Below, piece after piece: positions 45,992 through 53,919 of a stretch of 55,100 nucleotides of DNA (position 1 is the first letter of the stretch; every line of letters starts with the position of its first letter). Origin of the DNA: Crocinitomix catalasitica ATCC 23190 (GTDB lineage Bacteria > Bacteroidota > Bacteroidia > Flavobacteriales_D > Crocinitomicaceae); NCBI RefSeq assembly GCF_000621625.1, contig NZ_JHXV01000032.1, forward strand, positions 1-55,100. Direction: 5' to 3'. The notes under the pieces are model-generated. The model was not told the DNA's origin and searched no databases. It was given only the letters and a program-made list of their open reading frames with translations. The position numbers were made by a program, and so were the translations under genes.

Positions 45992-48739
45992 ATGAATAAA
46001 CTTAAACTTTATGGTATTTTGACATGTGTATTCGTCAATTTAGCTAGTTATGCGCAGGATATCTTTCCTTATCTGCAAACACCACAACCGAATTCTATTT
46101 ATGTGAATTGGAAGACTGATTTCGCTAATATTCCAGCGATAGCTTATGGAACTGATCCAGGAGATTTAGGAAGTACAGTAACGGGTTTTACATCGGAGTT
46201 TTTAGATGGTGGTTATGCTGATCCATATTTTTATAATACCGTTCAAATTGTTGGATTAACACCGAATACAAAATATTATTATACTGTAAATTCAGATGGT
46301 TTAACTTCTGATACATTAAGCTTTAAGACATTGCCGAATCCTGGTGAAGCAACTGCTGATGGACATATTCGATTTTTAATCATGGGAGACAACCAAATTG
46401 CACGAGACGGCCGTTACGATTCGTTAGTTTCAGCTGCAAAAAGAAAAGTTGTTGAAAAGTGGGGGGGAGAAGTTTCTGATCATATTTCATTAACATTTAT
46501 GGTCGGTGATCAAGTCGATTTAGGGAATCTAACGCAATACGAAAATATTCACTTTAAATACAATCGTGTATTGTCAGGGAATATTCCAATTCAAACTACC
46601 GTAGGGAATCACGAAACTTATGGAGCATTAGGTATGAGTGCTTATTATTCTCATTTTTATCTGGACGGTATTTCGTATCAAGGTATCAATTCTGGAACTG
46701 AAAATTATTATGCCATGCAAGCGGGGAATGTACTTTTCATAAGTATGAGTTCTGAGCATACAGGTGACGGACAATTCGAATGGTTACAAGAAGTTATGGC
46801 GGCTGCTGATGAGGATGAAACAGTAGATTGGATTCTAACTTTTAGTCACCGACCATACGAGGCAGAGCAATATGTTGGAGATATTTCATCTTGGGTGAAA
46901 TTTACAGCCGTACCCTACTGTATGGAATCAGAAAAATATTTAATGCATGTGGGTGCACATCACCATATCTATTCAAGAGGTCAATTTAAAGAAGCACCGG
47001 TTTATAATATTATATCAGGCGGAACGGCTTGGGATCAATTATGGGGGATGTCAACAGAATCTGATTTTGACTATATTCAAAAAACAATATCTAATTGGTG
47101 TTACCAAATAATGGATGTAGATGTAGTATCGGGGAAAGTAGATATTGAGACTTATTCTATTGGATCACCAATAATGTATGCAGCTGGAGAATATAAAAAC
47201 AACGAATTAGTGGATGAGTTCCACCGTTATTTAGGGCAACCTGCACCCAATCAACCTGCTATCATTACAGCATTCGGAGATTCGCTTGAATTGCCATTTA
47301 CTATTATGTCGTCAGCGTATGAAACAGTTTCGGATGAATTGATGAATACTACAGAATTTGAAGTGGCGCAAGTGAGAGATTTCGAAATCATTGAAATCAG
47401 TAAATTAAGAGATTACGAAAACCTATATGGCCAAGCGCCTGGAGAGGACGCTGATTCAACACAGGATATAAACTTAGGTGTAGATATTATGGCTTATGAA
47501 ATTCCAGAAGGTTCAATCCCTAATGGTTGGCATTATGTTAGGGTAAGACATAGAGACAGGAATTTAGAATGGTCAGCATGGAGCGAAATAGATTCTTTTA
47601 AAGTTTTCAATTCCTTTGTTGCTGGACCGAGTATTGTAATGGATGAAGAAACGTATGGAATGGGATCTTCAATGGTTGCTACATACGCGAATGGACCTGG
47701 AAATCCGAATGACTGGATTGGACTATATAATTTAGAAAATTTCCCAGGTCCTGATCCTTCAGATACATGGGATTACTGTTCAGGTGTGTCGGGAGAATTA
47801 TTTTTTCCAAGTGGTTCACTAACAGAATCGGATATGTATTTTGCTGCTTATTTTGAATTGGATGGTTATACAGAAATAGCGGATAGAGATACGTTTTATC
47901 ATGGTTTGTTGCCAGTTATTACTTCTGATACGACGGCATACCCAATCGGAGAGGATATTGTATTATTGATTTCAAATGCACCAGCTATAGCCGATTCGAT
48001 TGAGGTGATGAAGGTTGGTCATTCGCATGATGAACACGAGTCTGCATTTTGGGGTGCGGTAGATACTGAAGTGGATGAAATAACACTAGTAGATCTTGAA
48101 AAAGGTTATTATAGCGCAAAGTATTATTTCAAGGGAGCATATGTAATCGGAGAAACTTACTTCTTTTCTGTAGGAGATACCATTACCAGCCTTTGGATTG
48201 ATCAACCTGAATATGATTTGGGTGAAGAGATTGTAGCGACTTGGACTGATGCACCTGGTATTGTAAAAGACTGGTTAGGGATTTATAACGAAGGTGATGA
48301 TCCTAATGTCGATCCATTGATTTCATATGCTTATTTTGATGGAGAAGCTTTCGGTACAAAGACCTTAACAGACACTTTATTACCTGATTCCCCAGGCGAA
48401 TATTTCTTAGTAATGTTTACAGACGATTCTTATACGGAAGTTTCAAATAGAGAAGGATTTGTCGTGGTTGATACTGCAATAGGGTTGTCAATTGAAGAAT
48501 TAGATAATGGCATTAAAGTTTTCCCGAACCCAAGTAATGGTGAAAAAATAACAGCTTTATCTTCTGATTATCCAATTGAATGGTTGCAATTAGTCGATAT
48601 CAATGGACGAATCGTTTACCGAACGGAGAATATAAACAATCAAAAATATTCATTGTTAACTTATGATCTGCCAGCTGGAATGTATATCATCGAAGTGCAA
48701 ACACGTAAGCTTTATCGATATAAGGTAATAGTCGAATAA
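45992..48739 (+). CDS. Secreted metallophosphoesterase, purple-acid-phosphatase type, with T9SS sorting domain
   Basis: The product has 915 residues. After a signal peptide (1-21, ending SYAQ) comes a fibronectin-like N-terminal domain (about 22-115), then the metallophosphoesterase core with the metal motifs GDNQ (Asp133), GDQVD (Asp173), GNHE (Asn206-His207), SHRP and GAHHHIYSRG. A further fibronectin-like domain spans about 420-545. Two clear repeats with DWIGLYN (about 575) and DWLGIYN (about 765) have a weaker unit between them. A T9SS sorting domain (VFPNPSNGEK onward) ends the protein. It probably hydrolyses extracellular phosphate esters or nucleotides. Confidence 0.88.
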   Translation: MNKLKLYGILTCVFVNLASYAQDIFPYLQTPQPNSIYVNWKTDFANIPAIAYGTDPGDLGSTVTGFTSEFLDGGYADPYFYNTVQIVGLTPNTKYYYTVNSDGLTSDTLSFKTLPNPGEATADGHIRFLIMGDNQIARDGRYDSLVSAAKRKVVEKWGGEVSDHISLTFMVGDQVDLGNLTQYENIHFKYNRVLSGNIPIQTTVGNHETYGALGMSAYYSHFYLDGISYQGINSGTENYYAMQAGNVLFISMSSEHTGDGQFEWLQEVMAAADEDETVDWILTFSHRPYEAEQYVGDISSWVKFTAVPYCMESEKYLMHVGAHHHIYSRGQFKEAPVYNIISGGTAWDQLWGMSTESDFDYIQKTISNWCYQIMDVDVVSGKVDIETYSIGSPIMYAAGEYKNNELVDEFHRYLGQPAPNQPAIITAFGDSLELPFTIMSSAYETVSDELMNTTEFEVAQVRDFEIIEISKLRDYENLYGQAPGEDADSTQDINLGVDIMAYEIPEGSIPNGWHYVRVRHRDRNLEWSAWSEIDSFKVFNSFVAGPSIVMDEETYGMGSSMVATYANGPGNPNDWIGLYNLENFPGPDPSDTWDYCSGVSGELFFPSGSLTESDMYFAAYFELDGYTEIADRDTFYHGLLPVITSDTTAYPIGEDIVLLISNAPAIADSIEVMKVGHSHDEHESAFWGAVDTEVDEITLVDLEKGYYSAKYYFKGAYVIGETYFFSVGDTITSLWIDQPEYDLGEEIVATWTDAPGIVKDWLGIYNEGDDPNVDPLISYAYFDGEAFGTKTLTDTLLPDSPGEYFLVMFTDDSYTEVSNREGFVVVDTAIGLSIEELDNGIKVFPNPSNGEKITALSSDYPIEWLQLVDINGRIVYRTENINNQKYSLLTYDLPAGMYIIEVQTRKLYRYKVIVE

Positions 48740-48763
48740 TTAGTTCGATTTAATAAGGGAAAA

Positions 48764-48798
48764 ACGCCTGCTGATTAATTTCAGTGGGTGTTTTTTTT
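48764..48798 (+). terminator. Rho-independent terminator after the metallophosphoesterase gene
   Basis: An 11-bp stem (ACGCCTGCTGA with TCAGTGGGTGT, three wobble pairs) around TTAATT is followed by eight T. Its arms closely resemble those of the terminator at 40903. Confidence 0.85.
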
Positions 48799-48868
48799 AT
48801 ATCTGCTAATTATCAAGGTTACCTCTACTAAATTTTGACATCAATATAATAATCTATAAAGTCAAAAT

Positions 48869-49735
48869 ATGAAACGATTTACTTTTATATGGCTCGTGCT
48901 CATTTCATGTAAAATTGGAATGGCGCAATCGGATGCCAACTTCTCTAGCGATGGTATCGGAAGTTTGTGGCATAATCCTGCTTCCTTTGGTGGAATTAAT
49001 TCATATTCAGTTCAAGTAGGGAGTGTTTTAAATGACGATTTAGATAATTTACAGATTCCTCTACATAATTTGGTGAGCGCTGAATTTCGTTTAGGCAAAA
49101 GGATGAACGCTGGTTTAGTTTACAATTCTAATGCTATCGGTTTTGCAAGGAGGTACAGCGTAGAAATACCAATCAATTATACATTTGATTTCAAAAAAAG
49201 TAGACTTTCAGTTGGCCTTTCAGTTGGATTTGAACAGAGTTATGTTCGTCCTTTTTATTCCACTAGTCTATATCCCTATCCTTATTCGACACTTATTGAA
49301 TCAATGCGTATAGATTTAGATTTCGGGGTTTATTGGTATGGAGAACATCATTATATAGGCGTTGCGACAACGCATTTCCAAGGCAGTGCATTTATCATAG
49401 AAAAAGGAAAGTTTATACGCAACAATTATTACCTAAATGCAGGTTATCAATTTGAAATCTTTAAGAAGATGGCGATATATCCAATATTAGAATTAAGAAC
49501 TGACGAGAATTCTATATTCCAGATGAAATTCATCAATTATTTCCAATTTGCCAACGATCACTTTTCATTGGCTGCAGGTTATAGGTTAAATGATGCTGTT
49601 ATAGCTGGAATAACTGGTCGGTTGAGCAGATTTAAATTGGCTTATTTTTATGCTTTTAATACAAATAAATTGATGTATTATGCGACTAACAAACATGAAA
49701 TAAGATTGTCTTATAACTTACCTAGGTTTCAATAA
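48869..49735 (+). CDS. PorP/SprF-family type IX secretion membrane protein
   Basis: The 288-residue product has a signal (about 1-19, ending GMAQ) followed by NFSSDGIGSLWHNPASFGGINSYSVQVG, whose N-P-A/G start is the PorP/SprF hallmark (about 20-47). The rest is a run of amphipathic beta strands ending in a terminal aromatic (RFQ), typical of an outer-membrane barrel of 14 strands. Family members assist T9SS export of particular partners and are often encoded next to them; here the T9SS-type metallophosphoesterase lies directly upstream, separated by a terminator. Confidence 0.8.
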   Translation: MKRFTFIWLVLISCKIGMAQSDANFSSDGIGSLWHNPASFGGINSYSVQVGSVLNDDLDNLQIPLHNLVSAEFRLGKRMNAGLVYNSNAIGFARRYSVEIPINYTFDFKKSRLSVGLSVGFEQSYVRPFYSTSLYPYPYSTLIESMRIDLDFGVYWYGEHHYIGVATTHFQGSAFIIEKGKFIRNNYYLNAGYQFEIFKKMAIYPILELRTDENSIFQMKFINYFQFANDHFSLAAGYRLNDAVIAGITGRLSRFKLAYFYAFNTNKLMYYATNKHEIRLSYNLPRFQ

Positions 49736-49749
49736 TTACCGATCGATGC

Positions 49750-51963
49750 TTATTCTTCAGCGTCATTTTCAAAGCTCAATTCACACATGTTTTCACTGAG
49801 TGAATACAGCCAATGCAATTGACCTGAGATTAAATGTGCTTCTTGAAAATCACGTTTATTCGCAATATTTTTCGGATTGAAAAACAAATCAAATTCTTCA
49901 TTCTTAATATTTGGTCGCGAAGTTGAAGTACTAGGCATTTGAGGTTTTTCGTCTAATCGTTTTAAGAGGACATCCAGATTGTCGTCAATTTGCTTGGCGA
50001 TTTTAACGAATAATAATGAAGCCTCTGTTGTAGGATGTTGCTGAAAATAACTGCTCAAAGAGGCAAGAGAAGACAAGAAAACGTGATTCATCTCAACCAT
50101 TTGATAAATTTTATCAATATTCTTCTGCTTTGACCGCGGTTCTTGTGCCATTCTTTGAAAGGCAGCACTCAAATTCGAGGTCTCCACAAAAGCATCTTTT
50201 CTTGCTAATTTTAAAGAAGTTGGAATGGCACCTTTTTGCTTATAAAATGTCGTGATTTCGTTGAAGTAATTCCGGTTGGCTACGACGCTTTTCTTAATAT
50301 CATTTTTGATTTCTCGAAAACTCCAAGCTGGCCATAACCACAACAAGGCTAAGAATGAAAGACCAGCGCCTAATACGGTATCAAGAATTCTAAATTGGAT
50401 AACTCTTAAGATGTCAGGTTGAATGATACCGTAGATGAAAATCACACTCAAAGTAATGAAAACAGCCGAGGCTTTGTAATTTTTTTGGACCATTGCAAAA
50501 GCAATAATTAGTGTCACCAAAGCAAGTGTGGCAAATACATAAGTGTTTTGAATCGTCAGCACAATACCGACAGCAATAATGCTGCCGATTAAGGTTCCAA
50601 TCACCCTGTCTTTCGAACGTGATTTGGTCAAGCCATAACTCGGTCGCATAATGACGATAATTGTCAATAGAATCCAATAGGGGTTTTGAAAGGCAAATAA
50701 GGTTCCTAGCGTATAACCTATCATCAAAGTAACTGCTAAACGCAATGAATGTTTGAATATGTTTGATCTAAAACTAAGACTTGTCCAAAATAATTTAGGG
50801 TCGAAATGGGGAGGAACCACAAATCGTTTAAAGACATCAACTTCAATTAATTCGTTTTGACCAATTTCAGGATTGCCTAACAACCATTTAATTTTTCGCA
50901 GTTTCTTGAACTGTAATTCTTGGTATTCGATATAGTTCTTCAACATCAAAAACAGCTCGTATTCTTCTTCAGCGAGTTTGTCACCAAACGAAGCAATATC
51001 AGCATTTGCCTTGTCAAAACATGCGATTAATTTTTTATTGTCGGGTAATTTTTTGTTGGACCGTCCTATTTGGGAAATGATCGCTAATTGATTTGCCATT
51101 TCAATAATAAGGTCTTGAAAATAAACCATGAATTCAGGATGTTTTTTGAATAATTCATCCATTTTGTCGTAATTCACCGGATTGGCAATGGCAGTTTCTA
51201 ACATCTCTACCAATTGCACAAATACAAGTAATCTTTTTCCTTTGTATAAGGATTTTCCAGAGGTCTTTCTCGAGTTAATTAGAATTGCTCTGAGGTCAGT
51301 GTGGAGTTCTATTAATGCACTTTGTAAATTAAAAGAATTGACCAATTGTGATTTTCTGTCCTTAACAGGGATAATTAAATTCCCTCTTAATGTTAAGAAA
51401 TCGGCAGTTTGGCTAAATGTTTTAGCGAGCAATTCATCGACTTGCGCTTTGGGTTTAATGAGGTATAAAATAGTGCTTAAAAGTAAATACCAAAGACCAC
51501 CCGCACCGATTAATAAAGTGTATTCGTACACTGCTAATGATTGTGCATCGTGGGCAAAACTAAGTACCAGTGCCAATAAGCCGGAAAAACTAATCAGTGA
51601 AGCACGAAATCCATACACCGATATAAAGGCGATAGCAAAAGATAGAAGGCCAATAAAAGGCACTAATACGTATGCATCGAATCGCAAATATCCACCAATA
51701 AAACTGACTAACATCACCAATCCAATCGAAGCCAGAATACCTATCGTATTGTGCTTAAAACTGCCGCCAACATCACTTGGTGAGCTCCAAAAAGCACCGA
51801 AACAAAGGGCCAATCCAATTTCTATTTGATCAAATAGAATTCCCAGAACGATTGGAGTCGTTATCGCAATACCAATCAAAAGAGCTTTTGAGAAGTCAGT
51901 CCCTTTAAAAAAACGAATTAGGCTTTTAAAATTTTCAGTGATATTTAGGCTAAAAGTGCTCAA
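49750..51963 (-). CDS. FUSC family transporter-like protein (YccS-type)
   Basis: The 737-residue product has two bundles of about six helices (about 25-170 and 400-545). Each is followed by a soluble helical region, the duplicated FUSC layout of YccS/YhfK and aromatic-acid exporter AaeB. The second bundle has the family core PYWILLTIIVIMRPSYGLTKSRSKDRVIGTLIGS. These inner-membrane proteins are thought to export aromatic acids or similar compounds, but most have no known substrate. The start is TTG at 51963, 21 bases after a -7 element. It converges with the SprF gene. Confidence 0.87.
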   Translation of the reverse strand: MSTFSLNITENFKSLIRFFKGTDFSKALLIGIAITTPIVLGILFDQIEIGLALCFGAFWSSPSDVGGSFKHNTIGILASIGLVMLVSFIGGYLRFDAYVLVPFIGLLSFAIAFISVYGFRASLISFSGLLALVLSFAHDAQSLAVYEYTLLIGAGGLWYLLLSTILYLIKPKAQVDELLAKTFSQTADFLTLRGNLIIPVKDRKSQLVNSFNLQSALIELHTDLRAILINSRKTSGKSLYKGKRLLVFVQLVEMLETAIANPVNYDKMDELFKKHPEFMVYFQDLIIEMANQLAIISQIGRSNKKLPDNKKLIACFDKANADIASFGDKLAEEEYELFLMLKNYIEYQELQFKKLRKIKWLLGNPEIGQNELIEVDVFKRFVVPPHFDPKLFWTSLSFRSNIFKHSLRLAVTLMIGYTLGTLFAFQNPYWILLTIIVIMRPSYGLTKSRSKDRVIGTLIGSIIAVGIVLTIQNTYVFATLALVTLIIAFAMVQKNYKASAVFITLSVIFIYGIIQPDILRVIQFRILDTVLGAGLSFLALLWLWPAWSFREIKNDIKKSVVANRNYFNEITTFYKQKGAIPTSLKLARKDAFVETSNLSAAFQRMAQEPRSKQKNIDKIYQMVEMNHVFLSSLASLSSYFQQHPTTEASLLFVKIAKQIDDNLDVLLKRLDEKPQMPSTSTSRPNIKNEEFDLFFNPKNIANKRDFQEAHLISGQLHWLYSLSENMCELSFENDAEE

Positions 51964-51984
51964 GAATGTCTTTTAATTTTGTAG

Positions 51985-52273
51985 CAAAGATAACAACCTC
52001 AGTTCGATTATTGCATATTTTCATTGAAGTGCAGAAAATGTTTGGACTTGCCCTTAAAAAAAGGATTGCTTTTGATAAAATTAGGTCAATTTACGAAAGG
52101 GCTAACTGTTTAATCTGAAGTTTTTTTAATTAAAAAGATTGCTGTTTAAAATTCCGTTTTTTGATGACGTTTTTTGGATGCAATAGGGCAAGATCCTAAA
52201 AGTGAAATTATAGTTAAAAAGGAATGATTTTCATGAGCTTTTCGCCTCGTTAAAGATTAAAATCCTAACTTTG
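51985..52273. promoter_or_regulatory. Divergent promoter region between the FUSC gene and yqeY
   Basis: The 334-base gap has a minus-strand -7 element TATCTTTG (51992-51985) for the FUSC gene and a plus-strand -7 element TAACTTTG (52266-52273), 24 bases before yqeY. Neither has a clear -33 TTTG at 19 bases. The remaining AT-rich sequence between them shows no ORF or hairpin that I would defend. Confidence 0.55.
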
Positions 52274-52297
52274 AGATGAATATTAAGCAATTATAAA

Positions 52298-52750
52298 ATG
52301 AGTTTAACAGAACAAATTAACGACGATATAAAAACAGCAATGAAAGCCCGTGAAAAGGATAAATTGGCTGCATTAAGAGATATTAAAGCAAAATTATTGC
52401 TAGAGGCAACAAGTGGTGGAGACGGATCTGTGAGTGAGGAAGTAGAAAACAAGATCGTAATGAAACTATACAAACAACGTATGGATACTTATGACTTGTA
52501 CATCAAAGAAGGTCGTGAAGATTTAGCCGTTGACGAGAAATTTCAAGCAGAAGTAATTGGGGCTTATATGCCTAAAATGATGTCTGAAGACGAAGTTCGT
52601 GCCATTGTTAAGTCAAAATTATCGGAAATGGGTGCTGCTGGACCTCAAGATATGGGTAAAGTAATGGGGCCAATTATGGGGCAATTGAACGGCAAAGCTG
52701 ATGGCAAATTAATCTCATCTTTAGTGAAAGAAGAATTGGGTAATTTGTAA
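52298..52750 (+). CDS. yqeY: GatB/YqeY domain-containing protein
   Basis: This 150-residue helical protein resembles the tail domain of GatB: MSLTEQINDDIKTAMKAREKDKLAALRDIKAKLL, then YIKEGREDL and DMGKVMGPIMGQLNGKADGKLIS. The GatB tail binds tRNA; the free-standing YqeY role is unknown. In many flavobacteria it directly follows ftsZ. Here it is 11.4 kb away. A terminator follows at 52774. Confidence 0.92.
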   Translation: MSLTEQINDDIKTAMKAREKDKLAALRDIKAKLLLEATSGGDGSVSEEVENKIVMKLYKQRMDTYDLYIKEGREDLAVDEKFQAEVIGAYMPKMMSEDEVRAIVKSKLSEMGAAGPQDMGKVMGPIMGQLNGKADGKLISSLVKEELGNL

Positions 52751-52773
52751 TTACCTCCTTCATAATATTTTAG

Positions 52774-52817
52774 CGACCTCTATATTGGCTCCTTATGATG
52801 CTTATAGAGGTCGTTTT
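52774..52817 (+). terminator. Rho-independent terminator after yqeY
   Basis: The arms CGACCTCTATA (52774-52784) and TATAGAGGTCG (52803-52813) pair over 11 bp around an 18-base loop, followed by TTTT. The long loop makes it a little weaker than the others. Confidence 0.75.
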
Positions 52818-52836
52818 ATTTTCTTAAAATTAGTGT

Positions 52837-53142
52837 ATGAACAAATACGGTTTACATAATAAATTAACGGCAATTGCTGGCAAAGCAGATCAATTGGCCG
52901 AAATTTTAATTCAAGCTTCAGCATTGGTTTCACCTGCAAAAGGTTGCCATTTATATGCAGTAAGTAAAGATAAAACGGATGCACACTCCATCTGGATCAC
53001 TGAAATTTGGGACAGTAAGGAAGATCATGACAATTCGTTGAGCTTACCTGGAGTTCGCGAATTAATAGGGCAAGCGATGCCCATGCTAGATGGCCCACCT
53101 GCTAAAGGGCAGGAATTAGAAGTGTTGGGAGGAGTGGTGTAG
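52837..53142 (+). CDS. Putative quinol / antibiotic biosynthesis monooxygenase (ABM domain)
   Basis: The 101-residue single-domain protein has a ferredoxin-like ABM pattern: GLHNKLTAIAGKADQLAEILI, then a middle strand pair with CHLYAVSKDK and SIWITEIWDSKEDHDNSL. The family includes YgiN-type quinol monooxygenases that need no cofactor. The substrate cannot be inferred. It starts 20 bases after the yqeY terminator; no clear TAnnTTTG box is seen there, so it may depend on read-through. Confidence 0.86.
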   Translation: MNKYGLHNKLTAIAGKADQLAEILIQASALVSPAKGCHLYAVSKDKTDAHSIWITEIWDSKEDHDNSLSLPGVRELIGQAMPMLDGPPAKGQELEVLGGVV

Positions 53143-53199
53143 GTTTAACATTGATTTAAAAATAAATCGCAAAAGTGTTTTTATTTGATTTTAATGTAT

Positions 53200-53207
53200 T
53201 ATATTTG
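53200..53207 (+). promoter_or_regulatory. -7-like element, plus strand
   Basis: TATATTTG fits TAnnTTTG exactly. No coding gene follows on this strand for 500 bases. RNA from it would start near 53213 and run antisense to the tiny ORFs on the minus strand. The nearest TTG upstream is only 12 bases away, so the promoter is uncertain. Confidence 0.35.
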
Positions 53208-53212
53208 TAATG

Positions 53213-53248
53213 TAAAAAGGCCTTACTGGTTGCACAGTAAGACCTTTT
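53213..53248 (-). terminator. Terminator hairpin of a minus-strand mini-transcript
   Basis: On the minus strand AAAAGGTCTTACTG pairs with CAGTAAGGCCTTTT (14 bp, one U-G wobble) around TGCAAC and runs into a T-rich end. On the plus strand the same position is a C-A mismatch, so the hairpin is better formed in minus-strand RNA. It lies 25 bases after the stop of the 23-codon ORF at 53274. Confidence 0.72.
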
Positions 53249-53273
53249 AATTTGAAAAAGATAATCACTTCAA

Positions 53274-53345
53274 TTAGAAGTTGATTAAGATTGAGTGAAT
53301 AATATCAAGTATTGTTAATATTATTTTTAATATTAAAATTTTCAT
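53274..53345 (-). CDS. Tiny ORF, 23-residue hydrophobic peptide
   Basis: ATG at 53345, TAA at 53276-53274. The peptide begins MKILILKIILTILDIIHSIL and ends INF: nearly all Ile and Leu with two Lys near the start and single Asp and His, enough for one short membrane helix. The bases just ahead of the ATG (53348-53365) form a perfect AT-rich palindrome that could hide the start. A terminator follows on the same strand. Small hydrophobic peptides of this kind occur as type I toxins. In such AT-rich DNA an Ile/Leu/Lys-rich frame can also arise by chance, so the call is tentative. Confidence 0.35.
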   Translation of the reverse strand: MKILILKIILTILDIIHSILINF

Positions 53346-53360
53346 TTTTTAATTTTAAAA

Positions 53361-53396
53361 TTAAAGCCTTTTACTTTTGTGTAATGCTTGACTCAT
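53361..53396 (-). CDS. Tiny ORF, 11-residue basic peptide
   Basis: It reads MSQALHKSKRL and stops 15 bases before the ATG of the 23-codon ORF. Its ATG overlaps the stop of the 13-codon ORF upstream as ATGA, a common sign of translational coupling. It is basic. I know of no family; it may serve as a leader that controls the next ORF, or it may not be translated. Confidence 0.2.
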   Translation of the reverse strand: MSQALHKSKRL

Positions 53397-53434
53397 AGGA
53401 TTAGGCTTGTCAACCTTCCAGTCACACATTTCAT
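53393..53434 (-). CDS. Tiny ORF, 13-residue peptide
   Basis: It reads MKCVTGRLTSLIL and its TGA overlaps the next ATG. An AGGAGAG lies at 53459-53453 on this strand, but 18 bases from the ATG, too far for a normal ribosome site. This would be the first ORF of the mini-transcript. Confidence 0.18.
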   Translation of the reverse strand: MKCVTGRLTSLIL

Positions 53435-53487
53435 TAGTTTTATTCTTATATTCTCTCCTTTCTATTTTTTAAATTATTATGTCTTAT

Positions 53488-53495
53488 CAAAGTTA
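53488..53495 (-). promoter_or_regulatory. -7-like element for the mini-transcript
   Basis: TAACTTTG on the minus strand fits TAnnTTTG. A start near 53481 would give an RNA of about 270 bases ending at the hairpin at 53213. A TTTG exists upstream but 29 bases away, too far for a -33 box. Confidence 0.4.
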
Positions 53496-53534
53496 CTAAT
53501 TAACTGTAGTTTAGATACCTTAATCAAAAATGTG

Positions 53535-53557
53535 TTATTAACAAATTGTGTTAATAA
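53535..53557. repeat. AT-rich inverted repeat
   Basis: TTATTAACA and TGTTAATAA form a perfect 9-bp inverted repeat around AATTG. It is 40 bases upstream of the minus-strand -7 element and could be an operator or simply AT-rich chance. The rest of 53558-53710 is AT-rich with no feature I can support. Confidence 0.3.
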
Positions 53558-53710
53558 TTAATTAAATAGGATTGAATCCCTTAGTATTCCACGAAAAATT
53601 CATTGATAATATTTTAAGAATTGTTTTCTTTTTGGATTATTTTAAAAAAAACACATATTTTTTTGTTTTTTATTGTATGAGGCATTCGATTAGAATTTGG
53701 TTTATTAGTT

Positions 53711-53911
53711 ATGCTTATGAATAACCTAAGTAAAATACTGTTATTTATCATTCTCGTTCTAATGGTATTCGCGATTAGTTCTATAGATTTTGAGGATTTG
53801 TCTTGGGCTAATAATTCGGACAGTTATTTACTATTATTGTGTACTTTTTTTAACGCGTTTGTCCTGGTTTTCTCATATCGATACGAAAAGAATAAGAATA
53901 AAAATGAGTAA
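53711..53911 (+). CDS. Small two-helix membrane protein, unknown
   Basis: The product has 66 residues with two hydrophobic segments (about 8-26 and 40-56) and a basic/polar tail (YRYEKNKNKNE). ATG codons at 53711 and 53717 are both possible. No family is recognised. It converges with the truncated WG-repeat gene, 8 bases between stops. The topology (short, both ends basic) is like many uncharacterised small membrane proteins of flavobacteria. Confidence 0.45.
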   Translation: MLMNNLSKILLFIILVLMVFAISSIDFEDLSWANNSDSYLLLLCTFFNAFVLVFSYRYEKNKNKNE

Positions 53912-53919
53912 AACAGCTA

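Noticed and set aside
51182-51829. 215-codon open frame on the plus strand
   Set aside because: It lies wholly antisense to the FUSC gene, has no promoter or known motif, and its composition follows the codons of the real gene.
53215-53248. Hairpin read as terminator of the monooxygenase gene on the plus strand
   Set aside because: On the plus strand the stem carries a C-A mismatch and a weak T-run; on the minus strand it pairs fully, so I assign it mainly to the minus strand. Some two-way use is possible.
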